Below, piece after piece: positions 14,149 to 19,164 of a DNA stretch of 22,006 bases. A model generated the notes under the pieces. It worked only from the letters and a program-made list of their open reading frames with translations, searched no databases and was not told the DNA's origin. Position 1 is the first letter of the stretch. Each line of letters begins with the position of its first letter. This stretch comes from a virus, in IMG/VR virus record IMGVR_UViG_3300037882_003033, positions 1 to 22,006 of that record. One strand, given 5' to 3'. The position numbers and the translations under genes are program-made.

Positions 14149-14219
14149 TACGTCATGAGATAATCGAAATCTCGCTATATCGTTGGCAACGATAAGTTCT
14201 ACCACTAAACTAATGACGC
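14149..14219 (-). tRNA. tRNA-Gly (GCC)
   Basis: Acceptor GCGTCAT/ATGACGT (G1-T72 wobble), D stem GTT/AAC, anticodon arm TATCG-TTGCCAA-CGATA, T arm GAGAT-TTCGATT-ATCTC. No encoded CCA. Confidence 0.88.
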
Positions 14220-14231
14220 ATAATTAAAACG

Positions 14232-14303
14232 CCGGATAAGTTGGTAACGCTCCAACCTTTGAACTTTTTCAGAATTCCACTAATCTATCTCAGTTATTAT
14301 CCG
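14232..14303 (-). tRNA. tRNA-Phe (GAA)
   Basis: Acceptor CGGATAA/TTATCCG (C1-G72), D stem ACT/AGT, anticodon arm GAATT-CTGAAAA-AGTTC, T arm GTTGG-AGCGTTA-CCAAC with A54/T58. Position 73 is G; no CCA. Phe tRNAs normally have A73. Confidence 0.85.
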
Positions 14304-14315
14304 TTAAATTGAAAT

Positions 14316-14403
14316 TGGAGCACTATATCAGAGTTGAACTGATTATGAGATTTCTCTCCATCCTTTTGCAGAGGATTCGCTCAAGCCGGATGCGTCATAG
14401 TGC
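14316..14403 (-). tRNA. tRNA-Cys (GCA), class II variable arm
   Basis: Acceptor GCACTAT/ATAGTGC, D stem CGC/GCG, anticodon arm ATCCT-CTGCAAA-AGGAT, T arm ATCAG-TTCAACT-CTGAT, encoded CCA. T73 is the Cys identity base. The variable region is 16 nt with a GAGA-GAAA-TCTC hairpin, unlike the 4-5 nt of ordinary tRNA-Cys. Confidence 0.85.
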
Positions 14404-14415
14404 ATAAATTGTTTT

Positions 14416-14542
14416 AAATACCAGAAAGACTTGAACTTTCAATTGGGTAGTTCTTATAGTAAGATTACTCCATCGGTTTACCATTTCAACTATCTTAATT
14501 TCGGGATTTGGCCGACTTCCTCTGCCATTTGGATATGGTATT
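14416..14542 (-). other. tRNA-like gene with long anticodon-loop insert (127 nt)
   Basis: Acceptor AATACCA/TGGTATT pairs 7/7; D stem TCC/GGA; T arm GAAAG-TTCAAGT-CTTTC canonical. The stem GTCGG/CCGAT at the anticodon position encloses 35 nt, and the variable region is 31 nt. Same layout as the gene at 15087-15210. Anticodon not assignable; no CCA. Confidence 0.5.
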
Positions 14543-14549
14543 TAAAATT

Positions 14550-14612
14550 AAATGGCGGATTTTCGCCGCCATAGGGATCGCGCTGATTACTCAACGTTAT
14601 CCTCCACCATTC
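14550..14612 (-). other. Possible decayed or T-armless tRNA
   Basis: AATGGTG and CGCCATT pair 7/7 over 62 nt, with a GAT/ATC D-like hairpin between them. No T arm and no clear anticodon arm can be drawn. Confidence 0.25.
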
Positions 14613-14646
14613 TAAGTTTTTAAACTTAAAAGTAATAAAATAAAAA

Positions 14647-14721
14647 TGGTGCAAGAGGAGAATTTTGCAATCTCAACCTTCTCCGTGTAGGGGAGTTGCT
14701 CAACTTTTGAGCTACTCTTGC
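14647..14721 (-). tRNA. tRNA-Val (TAC), C33
   Basis: Acceptor GCAAGAG/CTCTTGC, D stem GCTC/GAGC, anticodon arm ACTCC-CCTACAC-GGAGA, A73, encoded CCA. Position 33 is C, as in the tRNA-Val at 11658. T loop TGCAAAA is atypical. Confidence 0.8.
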
Positions 14722-14841
14722 GTTAAATTTAAAACCCTAAATTTCGCCTTCCGTATATTTAGTATCTCTCACCAGTCGTTCCATTTCGGGACACACCCAT
14801 TGGTGATTTTTAAACACTGGACTGCCGTTTGTTGTTTTAAA
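14722..14841 (-). other. Structured spacer without tRNA
   Basis: 120 nt containing a TCACCA/TGGTGA stem around a GTCCC-GAAAT-GGAAC hairpin, and a CTAAAT/ATTTAG hairpin. No tRNA cloverleaf and no coding signal seen. Confidence 0.3.
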
Positions 14842-14921
14842 TGGTGGAGGTATCGCGGTTCCAACGCGACTGATTATTCTCATTGCAAGTGAGACGGCCA
14901 CAGCCAGCAGCCCCTACCCCC
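14842..14921 (-). tRNA. tRNA-Ala (TGC)
   Basis: Acceptor GGGGGTA/TACCTCC with the G3-T70 wobble (alanine identity), D stem GGC/GCC, anticodon arm TCTCA-CTTGCAA-TGAGA, T arm TCGCG-TTGGAAC-CGCGA, A73, encoded CCA. Confidence 0.92.
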
Positions 14922-14995
14922 TTAAATTTATTCTACATCGCGCCATATCACTTTATAGAATTAAAGACCGAATTATTTGAGCTTCAATAATAAAT

Positions 14996-15070
14996 TGGTA
15001 GCCCTACTTGCTTACGAGGCAAGACATTAAAATTTTCTAAGAATTTTTTCTCTCTTTGGAATATAGGGCC
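14996..15070 (-). tRNA. tRNA-Leu (TAG), short variable loop
   Basis: Acceptor GGCCCTA/TAGGGCT, D stem TTC/GAA, anticodon arm AAATT-CTTAGAA-AATTT, T arm CTTGC-CTCGTAA-GCAAG, A73, encoded CCA. The variable region is only 6 nt, unusual for bacterial tRNA-Leu. Confidence 0.78.
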
Positions 15071-15086
15071 ATATAAATTAAATTAA

Positions 15087-15210
15087 TCACATAGACAGGA
15101 CTTGAACCTGTATAAGAAAACTCTACTAGAAGTTGTATGTCTTCACGCCCGTCATCGCCATGTCTTCCTTTTGGCTACTAACGTGCTGCTGTGCCATTCG
15201 CTACAATGTG
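15087..15210 (-). other. tRNA-like gene with long anticodon-loop insert (124 nt)
   Basis: Acceptor CACATTG/CTATGTG (one mismatch), D arm GC...GC, T arm ACAGG-TTCAAGT-CCTGT canonical, A73. CACG/CGTG at the anticodon position encloses 34 nt with an inner GCCA/TGGC hairpin. The 31-nt variable region holds an AACTT-CTAGTA-GAGTT hairpin. Same layout as 14416-14542. Confidence 0.5.
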
Positions 15211-15217
15211 ATTAAAT

Positions 15218-15292
15218 TGGCAGCGTTCACCGTGGACAATCGGCACTTCCACCCCTAATAGGTGGTGTTCTATGTATTTAAACTATCGCGCT
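15218..15292 (-). tRNA. Degenerate tRNA, anticodon uncertain
   Basis: D stem GTT/AAC, anticodon-type stem CCACC/GGTGG with loop TATTAGG, T-type stem TGCCG/CGGTG with an 8-nt loop, encoded CCA. Only 4 of 7 acceptor pairs (AGCG/CGCT) form. Possibly a pseudogene. Confidence 0.4.
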
Positions 15293-15295
15293 AAA

Positions 15296-15371
15296 TGGTA
15301 CTCGCGGACGGGATTGAGCCGACACTGTTATCGTTTTGAATGATATGCCTCCTGCATTGGGCTACGCGAGC
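15296..15371 (-). tRNA. tRNA-Leu (CAA), short variable loop
   Basis: Acceptor GCTCGCG/CGCGAGT, D stem GCC/GGC, anticodon arm TATCA-TTCAAAA-CGATA (A31-C39 mismatch shared with tRNA-Leu TAA), T arm GTCGG-CTCAATC-CCGTC, A73, encoded CCA. Class I size. Confidence 0.78.
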
Positions 15372-15372
15372 A

Positions 15373-15954
15373 TTAAATCTTTTTATAGTGAACCCAACAC
15401 TCACCATAATATTTTTTTACTTCAAAATTGTTGGGGAGAAGTTCGTTGACTGCGCGGTTTACGCCTTCCCAGCCGTAGTCGTGGCCAGAAAGAATTCCAC
15501 CCTTTTTAACTTTTGGCAACCACGCTTTGATGTCGGCTTTTACGTCTTCATAATTGTGAGAGGCATCAATATAAACGATATCTAAACTTTCATCAGCAAA
15601 CGACGCCGCCGCTTTGATTGATTCATTTTTAATTGGAAATACAATGGATTTTTGGTCATTAACAACTTTCATGTTAGACACAAATAAATCGTAGAGACTT
15701 CCGTTTTTCACATAAGAATCATTTTGATGAATATCAAGGTCTAATTGGCCAAGCCATGTATCAACGGCAAAAACTTTAATGTCTTTACCAGAATTAAAAA
15801 CTTCAACTGCTAAATAAATTGTGGAACGACCTTTCCAAGAACCGACCTCAACGATTACCCCATCTGAGGGGCAAGCGTTAACAAATTCACTGTACAAATT
15901 TTGGTAATCAAACCAATCTTCGCCGTATTGTGGTTGTGTATAAACGTGTTCCAT
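15373..15954 (-). CDS. Class I SAM methyltransferase (Methyltransf_24-like), second copy
   Basis: A 193-aa protein with motif I VIVEVGSWKGRSTIYLA (33-49), AVDTW (about 64-68) and DIVYIDASHNYEDVKADI (about 124-141), then LPKVKKGGILSGHDYGWEGV. This is typical of Methyltransf_24 and cephalosporin-hydroxylase-like enzymes. It is only distantly similar to the methyltransferase at 10519-11097. Substrate unknown; such genes often act on surface sugars. It sits among tRNA genes, the ATG at 15954 following tRNA-Arg (TCG) on the same strand. Confidence 0.83.
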   Translation of the reverse strand: MEHVYTQPQYGEDWFDYQNLYSEFVNACPSDGVIVEVGSWKGRSTIYLAVEVFNSGKDIKVFAVDTWLGQLDLDIHQNDSYVKNGSLYDLFVSNMKVVNDQKSIVFPIKNESIKAAASFADESLDIVYIDASHNYEDVKADIKAWLPKVKKGGILSGHDYGWEGVNRAVNELLPNNFEVKKYYGECWVHYKKI

Positions 15955-15996
15955 ATTCCTATAATAAGGGTGGTGGCTTGATCTGTCTAATATTTA

Positions 15997-16073
15997 TGGT
16001 GGACCCCGCGAGATTTGAACTCGCACTAATTTTGGTTCGAAGCCAAATTGACTTTCCAGTTGCCGAGAGGTCC
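15997..16073 (-). tRNA. tRNA-Arg (TCG)
   Basis: Acceptor GGACCTC/GGGGTCC, anticodon arm TTTGG-CTTCGAA-CCAAA, T arm GCGAG-TTCAAAT-CTCGC, A73, encoded CCA. Fully canonical. Confidence 0.93.
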
Positions 16074-16080
16074 ATAAAAG

Positions 16081-16168
16081 TGCATCAGGTGGGATTTGAA
16101 CCCACAGTGTTTACCTCTTGGGTATATCGTTTTAAGTGATATGCGTTTCGCCGTTTCGCCACTGATGC
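16081..16168 (-). tRNA. tRNA-Leu (TAA), class II
   Basis: Acceptor GCATCAG/CTGATGC, D stem GCG/CGC, anticodon arm TATCA-CTTAAAA-CGATA, long variable arm TACC-CAAGA-GGTA, T arm GTGGG-TTCAAAT-CCCAC, A73, CCA not encoded. Confidence 0.9.
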
Positions 16169-16218
16169 TTAAATTAATTTGTTAAAAGCGTGTTTTTACA
16201 CCAAAAAACAATTGAGCC

Positions 16219-16374
16219 TTACCAATTACGGGGTTCTCGTTTACTTTCCACGGTTAGACGGTATCCAATGGGCATCTCAATATCTAACTTTGATAAATTG
16301 CACATCACCACAGTCATTCCCGAATAAAGGTCGGGAATCGTTGGCGTCGGAGGCCCGCGCTTCGGTTTAATCAT
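16219..16374 (-). CDS. Possible small protein, 51 aa
   Basis: An uninterrupted minus-strand frame in an otherwise RNA-free gap: ATG at 16374 (MIKPKRGPPTPTIPDLYSG...) to TAA at 16219-16221 (...ESKREPRNW). Composition is protein-like (Pro-rich start, amphipathic middle). No Shine-Dalgarno or recognised family. It is the best explanation for the 247-bp gap between tRNA-Leu and tRNA-Tyr. Confidence 0.4.
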   Translation of the reverse strand: MIKPKRGPPTPTIPDLYSGMTVVMCNLSKLDIEMPIGYRLTVESKREPRNW

Positions 16375-16415
16375 TAAAGATGGCTACTTCTAAGCCTACT
16401 TCTTCTAACAAAAAA

Positions 16416-16503
16416 TGGTGGGCAGTCAGGGAATCGAACCCTGTTAGGTTTTTAGGCCGCTTGGTTTACAGCCAAGATCGCATCCTTAACGAGATACCTA
16501 CCC
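16416..16503 (-). tRNA. tRNA-Tyr (GTA)
   Basis: Acceptor GGGTAGG/ACTGCCC, anticodon arm CTTGG-CTGTAAA-CCAAG, class II variable arm, T arm CAGGG-TTCGATT-CCCTG, A73, encoded CCA. Confidence 0.92.
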
Positions 16504-16510
16504 AATAAAA

Positions 16511-16585
16511 TGGTGTTGCATACAAGAATTGAACTTGTCCTTAGACTTTCGCAAAGTCTCGTGCGATCCGATACACTAATGCAAC
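16511..16585 (-). tRNA. tRNA-Arg (GCG)
   Basis: Acceptor GTTGCAT/ATGCAAC, D stem GTG/CAC, anticodon arm AGACT-TTGCGAA-AGTCT, T arm ACAAG-TTCAATT-CTTGT, A73, encoded CCA. G34 is notable because bacteria usually read CGC with inosine-modified ACG. Confidence 0.9.
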
Positions 16586-16591
16586 ATAAAA

Positions 16592-16665
16592 TGGCGGCGT
16601 ATAGGGGTAACGATCCCCTTTCAGCGAGTTGAGAACTCACAGTATTACCTTTATACGAATACGCC
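16592..16665 (-). tRNA. tRNA-Glu (CTC)
   Basis: Acceptor GGCGTAT/ATACGCC, D stem GTAT/ATAC, anticodon arm GTGAG-TTCTCAA-CTCGC, T arm AGGGG-ATCGTTA-CCCCT (A54/T58), G73, encoded CCA. Confidence 0.9.
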
Positions 16666-16674
16666 AATTAAATG

Positions 16675-16745
16675 CACGAGGGGATGGCAACGAACCACCA
16701 ACTTTCGCGACAAACGGCGAATATTTTACTTTAAACTACCCAAGT
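16675..16745 (-). tRNA. Degenerate tRNA, anticodon uncertain
   Basis: Acceptor ACTTGGG/CCCTCGT with two mismatches, D stem GTTT/AAAT, anticodon-type stem TTCGC/GCGAA with an 8-nt loop CGTTTGTC, T arm GGTGG-TTCGTTG-CCATC, position 73 G. The loop could hold GTT, TTT or TTG. No CCA. Confidence 0.45.
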
Positions 16746-16754
16746 ATAAAAACG

Positions 16755-16826
16755 CACGGCCAACAGGTAACGCTCCTGCTCACAAAAAGGTGAAAACTTT
16801 TCTGCCTGCTTTGGGCACTTGACCGC
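16755..16826 (-). tRNA. tRNA-Glu (TTC)
   Basis: Acceptor GCGGTCA/TGGCCGT, D stem TGCC/GGCA, anticodon arm AAAAG-TTTTCAC-CTTTT, T arm GCAGG-AGCGTTA-CCTGT (A54/T58), G73, no encoded CCA. Confidence 0.87.
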
Positions 16827-16836
16827 ATTTAAATTG

Positions 16837-17001
16837 TTAAAAATTGATACCGAACACTTTGAGTAAGTATCCAATATAAACCAAAATAAGGATGACTGCC
16901 GCGACGGTCAAAAAGACCCCTGCAATAATCATGGCGAGAAGCACATAGATTAGATAGAGGACAAGACCAGCGACGACTGCTTTGATTAATGTTTGAATCA
17001 T
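16837..17001 (-). CDS. Small membrane protein, 54 aa
   Basis: From the ATG at 17001: MIQTLIKAVVAGLVLYLIYVL..., almost entirely hydrophobic, with two predicted transmembrane helices (about 6-24 and 26-46) and the end FGINF. The longer upstream frame runs into tRNA-His and is rejected. A promoter at 17009-17036 puts transcription start 7 nt after the -10, at the ATG. AGGTAAT precedes the ATG, but little of it would be transcribed. Confidence 0.65.
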   Translation of the reverse strand: MIQTLIKAVVAGLVLYLIYVLLAMIIAGVFLTVAAVILILVYIGYLLKVFGINF

Positions 17002-17008
17002 ATTACCT

Positions 17009-17036
17009 ATTATAGTGGTATAATGGGTATAGTCTA
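17009..17036 (-). promoter_or_regulatory. Promoter of the 54-aa membrane protein
   Basis: Minus strand: -35 TAGACT (17036-17031), 16-bp spacer, perfect -10 TATAAT (17014-17009), 7 nt from the ATG. Confidence 0.6.
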
Positions 17037-17049
17037 ATTTATTTAAAAA

Positions 17050-17123
17050 TGGGTTGACCGTGGATATTTGCAATCCATTATTCTGTTTCACAAACAGAGA
17101 CATCACTCAAATGCTTCGGCCAA
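17050..17123 (-). tRNA. tRNA-His (GTG)
   Basis: Acceptor TTGGCCG/CGGTCAA, anticodon arm TCTGT-TTGTGAA-ACAGA, T arm TGGAT-TGCAAAT-ATCCA, C73 (His identity), encoded CCA. The base before position 1 is T, so the usual encoded G-1 is missing. Confidence 0.88.
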
Positions 17124-17141
17124 AGTGTTTTTTATAAAAGC

Positions 17142-17213
17142 AGAGGGCTAGAAAATCGAATTCTACCAGTCTGATTTGGAGTCAAACTCGCCAGCCTTGG
17201 AACATGGCCCTCT
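17142..17213 (-). tRNA. tRNA-Trp (CCA)
   Basis: Acceptor AGAGGGC/GCCCTCT, anticodon arm TTTGA-CTCCAAA-TCAGA, T arm TAGAA-TTCGATT-TTCTA, G73 (Trp identity). D stem weak (wobbles); 3' CCA not encoded. Confidence 0.87.
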
Positions 17214-17220
17214 ATTGAAA

Positions 17221-17295
17221 TGGTGGGTTGTCAGGGAATCAAACCCTGTTCTCAAGAGTAAGAATCAAGAGCATCATCATTTATGCTTACAACCC
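17221..17295 (-). tRNA. tRNA-Lys (CTT)
   Basis: Acceptor GGGTTGT/ACAACCC, D stem GCAT/ATGC, anticodon loop TTCTTAC on a stem with two T-T mismatches, T arm CAGGG-TTTGATT-CCCTG, A73, encoded CCA. Confidence 0.82.
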
Positions 17296-17303
17296 GTTAA
17301 ATT

Positions 17304-17380
17304 GTGGTGAAGAGAGATTTGGACTCCCACTATGTCTCCGTTATATTGGAGTGCCTCTTGTTTTGTTGGGCTATTCACCG
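17304..17380 (-). tRNA. tRNA with ambiguous anticodon (TAT or similar)
   Basis: Acceptor CGGTGAA/TTCACCA (C1xA72 mismatch; an alternative register pairs GGTGAAT/CTTCACC), D stem GCC/GGC, T arm GGGAG-TCCAAAT-CTCTC. The anticodon stem CTCC/GGAG holds an 8-nt loop AATATAAC, so the anticodon is uncertain. Confidence 0.55.
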
Positions 17381-17384
17381 AAAG

Positions 17385-17455
17385 CTCCCTGCCGTGGACT
17401 CGCACCACGACTTAACAATTTCAAAGACTGCCGTGCTACTTTACACTAACAGGGA
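17385..17455 (-). tRNA. tRNA-Gln (TTG)
   Basis: Acceptor TCCCTGT/GCAGGGA, D stem GTG/CAC, anticodon arm GCAGT-CTTTGAA-ATTGT, T arm CGTGG-TGCGAGT-CCACG, G73, no encoded CCA. Confidence 0.86.
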
Positions 17456-17516
17456 ATAAATAAAACGCCCGAAATTCTATCTAATTTAATAGAGGAAGAG
17501 TTGCTTCGGGACTGTG

Positions 17517-17602
17517 CTATATCGGAAGGTGACGATCCTTCATGCTTTTGGGCTCACCGTTTCAGAGACGGGACAGGAATGCCAACTATCCTGAGCGATA
17601 TA
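17517..17602 (-). tRNA. tRNA-Gln (CTG), extended variable region
   Basis: Acceptor TATATCG/CGATATA, D stem CAGG/CCTG, anticodon arm CCCGT-CTCTGAA-ACGGT, T arm GAAGG-ATCGTCA-CCTTC (A54/T58), G73. The variable region is 14 nt (GC-CCAAAA-GC), unusual for Gln. No CCA. Confidence 0.82.
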
Positions 17603-17607
17603 ATAAA

Positions 17608-17688
17608 TGGAGTCGTGTTTATTTTAAATGTCCGGGCCGGAAAAACCTCATTCACTACTGGTTTTCAAGGACTTGCGACTAACATTGA
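17608..17688 (-). other. Non-canonical hairpin RNA in a tRNA slot
   Basis: AGTCG/CGACT end stem, GTCC/GGAC and AAAACC/GGTTTT nested stems, and a terminal CCA with the same spacer as the neighbouring tRNAs. No T arm or anticodon arm can be drawn. Confidence 0.3.
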
Positions 17689-17689
17689 A

Positions 17690-17751
17690 TGGTGGAACCA
17701 TAACCGTTCGGTTTAGAAGACCGATGTGCTGTCCTCTAACACTCTAGTTCC
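17690..17751 (-). tRNA. T-armless tRNA-Arg (TCT), 62 nt
   Basis: Acceptor GGAACTA/TGGTTCC pairs 7/7 (one wobble), D arm GTG/CAC, perfect anticodon arm TCGGT-CTTCTAA-ACCGA, A73 and encoded CCA. Only 7 nt (ACGGTTA) lie between anticodon stem and acceptor, so the T arm is absent. A complete tRNA-Arg (TCT) is at 19964. Confidence 0.65.
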
Positions 17752-17773
17752 GTTTATAAATTGATTAAATGAA

Positions 17774-17874
17774 ATATTCTGGTAGGATTCGAACCTACGT
17801 CATCAGAGCCATACTCTTTTTGGCAGTATCTTTCCACATAGTATGGTTGCGGTCTTCCACTGAACTACAGAATA
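17774..17874 (-). other. tRNA-like gene with anticodon-region insert (101 nt)
   Basis: Acceptor TATTCTG/CAGAATA 7/7, T arm GTAGG-TTCGAAT-CCTAC canonical, D arm near GTTCAGTGGAAGAC. In place of a normal anticodon arm, CCATACT/AGTATGG closes about 24 nt that can also form GCCA/TGGC. T73, no CCA. Anticodon not assignable. Confidence 0.5.
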
Positions 17875-17876
17875 AA

Positions 17877-17962
17877 TGGTGGGCGTGGCAGGATTTGAAC
17901 CCGCATGGTATTACTCCGCGACGTTCTCGACATCGTGCGTCTGCCAATTTCGCCACACGCCC
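17877..17962 (-). tRNA. tRNA-Leu (GAG), class II, C33
   Basis: Acceptor GGGCGTG/CACGCCC, D stem GCG/CGC, anticodon arm CGATG-TCGAGAA-CGTCG with C at position 33, long variable arm, T arm GCGGG-TTCAAAT-CCTGC, A73, encoded CCA. Confidence 0.87.
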
Positions 17963-18083
17963 ATAAAAATAATCCTATATTTTATCGTAAATAGAATTCA
18001 AGTGCGTTGTCAGTGTCGCGAATGACTTTTGGTTGAATTTATAAGACTGAGGTTTATTGCTTTACTTGGGATAGGAAATTAAA

Positions 18084-18130
18084 TGGCGTTTATAATGGGA
18101 TTTGACCCCGTTTTAGTGTAATGATTATAT
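18084..18130 (-). pseudogene. tRNA 3' fragment next to an endonuclease gene
   Basis: A 3' half with T arm ACGGG-GTCAAAT-CCCAT, TATAAAC, G73 and CCA. No convincing matching 5' half (GTTTATA) is found; the expected position is occupied by the start of the plus-strand nuclease gene at 18131. It looks like a tRNA broken by that insertion. The preceding stretch 17963-18083 shows no feature. Confidence 0.45.
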
Positions 18131-19006
18131 ATGATAATACTAACCCAAAACTTGAAAGACATTTCCCTTAAAGGACTTGTGGATATTCAGTGTGAATATT
18201 GTAAAAATATTTATCAACTAACTAAAAAATCTGTAAAAGCTAAAAAAAAATATGAAAAAGCTGGATATTGTTCTAAACGTTGTAGGAATATAGCTAATGG
18301 TAAGTTAATTTTGTGTAAATGTAGTCAATGTAACTCTTTACTTGAAAGGTGCAGAAAAGAGTATATAAAATCTACCGCTCATTTCTGTTCAAACTCTTGT
18401 TCTGCCAAATTTTATAATCCCAAAAAAGATTGGGCTCAAATATGGACCTCAGAAAAAAGAGAAAAGATATCAAAATGGGCTAAAATACACGCACATAAAA
18501 TTTCTCTTGAAGAAATTCGTAGAAACCCTAAATTTAAAGATTTAAAATTGTGCGAAAGAGTTTGCCCGATTTGTTTTTCTAATTTTGTGGCAAAACACGC
18601 ATCCCATAAACAAAAATATTGTTCTAAAGAATGTTGTTCTAAACGGCCCAATCAAGGTGGTTTCCGCGAAAATTCAACTAGGTTACACCGATGTATTTAT
18701 AATGGAATTAAAATGGACTCCGGTTCTGAAAAGAAGTTTGCAGAAATTTTAGACAAAAACAATATTCGGTGGTCAAAAAACTCCACTAAATACTATTCAT
18801 ACGAATTTGAAGGAAAGAACAAGAAATATTATCCTGATTTTTATTTACCCGACTTAAAATTGTGGGTAGAGATCAAAGGAAAAATTTACGTTGAACTTTG
18901 GCTTCCTAATAAACTTCAATCGGTTAAAGACGCCGGAGAAAATATTGTTATGATTTTTTCTAAAGAAATTAAGGAAGACTTTGTTCTTAATTTGATTAAG
19001 CGGTGA
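18131..19006 (+). CDS. Zn-finger / PD-(D/E)XK homing-type endonuclease
   Basis: A 291-aa plus-strand gene inside the minus-strand tRNA array. The N-terminal half has repeated Cys pairs (CEYC 21-24, YCSKRC 46-51, CKCSQC 62-67, FCSNSC 85-90, CPIC 145-148, YCSKEC 163-168), suggesting several small zinc-binding DNA-reading modules. The C-terminal domain has SGSEKKFAEIL, YPDFYLPD (D236) and WVEIKGK (E247, K249), a PD-(D/E)XK / Vsr-like core as in EDxHD-type homing nucleases. Its TGA stop lies in the acceptor stem of tRNA-Asp, and its start abuts a broken tRNA, so it is probably mobile. Confidence 0.85.
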   Translation: MIILTQNLKDISLKGLVDIQCEYCKNIYQLTKKSVKAKKKYEKAGYCSKRCRNIANGKLILCKCSQCNSLLERCRKEYIKSTAHFCSNSCSAKFYNPKKDWAQIWTSEKREKISKWAKIHAHKISLEEIRRNPKFKDLKLCERVCPICFSNFVAKHASHKQKYCSKECCSKRPNQGGFRENSTRLHRCIYNGIKMDSGSEKKFAEILDKNNIRWSKNSTKYYSYEFEGKNKKYYPDFYLPDLKLWVEIKGKIYVELWLPNKLQSVKDAGENIVMIFSKEIKEDFVLNLIKR

Positions 19007-19072
19007 TACTGATATTTGAAATCAGCCTTCAACCTTGACAGGATTGTGTGCGAACCACTACACTACATCACC
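19001..19072 (-). tRNA. tRNA-Asp (GTC)
   Basis: Acceptor GGTGATG/TATCACC, D stem GTG/CAC, anticodon arm CAATC-CTGTCAA-GGTTG, T arm CTGAT-TTCAAAT-ATCAG, G73 (Asp identity). CCA not encoded. The 3' end overlaps the endonuclease stop codon. Confidence 0.92.
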
Positions 19073-19083
19073 ATAAATTAAAA

Positions 19084-19157
19084 TGGTCCTCCGACAACGA
19101 TTTGAACGCTGACACCACCCACATCAAGGGTGTTCTCTACCATTAAGACACCGGAGG
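19084..19157 (-). tRNA. tRNA-Ile (GAT), copy 2
   Basis: Acceptor CCTCCGG/TCGGAGG (C1-G72), D stem TCT/AGA, anticodon arm CACCC-TTGATGT-GGGTG, T arm CAGCG-TTCAAAT-CGTTG, A73, encoded CCA. Position 37 is G. Confidence 0.83.
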
Positions 19158-19164
19158 ATAAAAA

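Noticed and set aside
13877-15210. Group I introns in the long tRNA-like genes
   Set aside because: Inserts of 28-67 nt are far too short for a group I core, and no P/Q/R/S-type elements were seen.
14996-15292. Stop-codon suppressor tRNAs or an alternative genetic code
   Set aside because: The TAG anticodon reads CUA (Leu), not UAG. The only TTA-like loop (15218-15292) is in a degenerate gene. TAG, TGA and TAA all act as normal stops in genes of the window.
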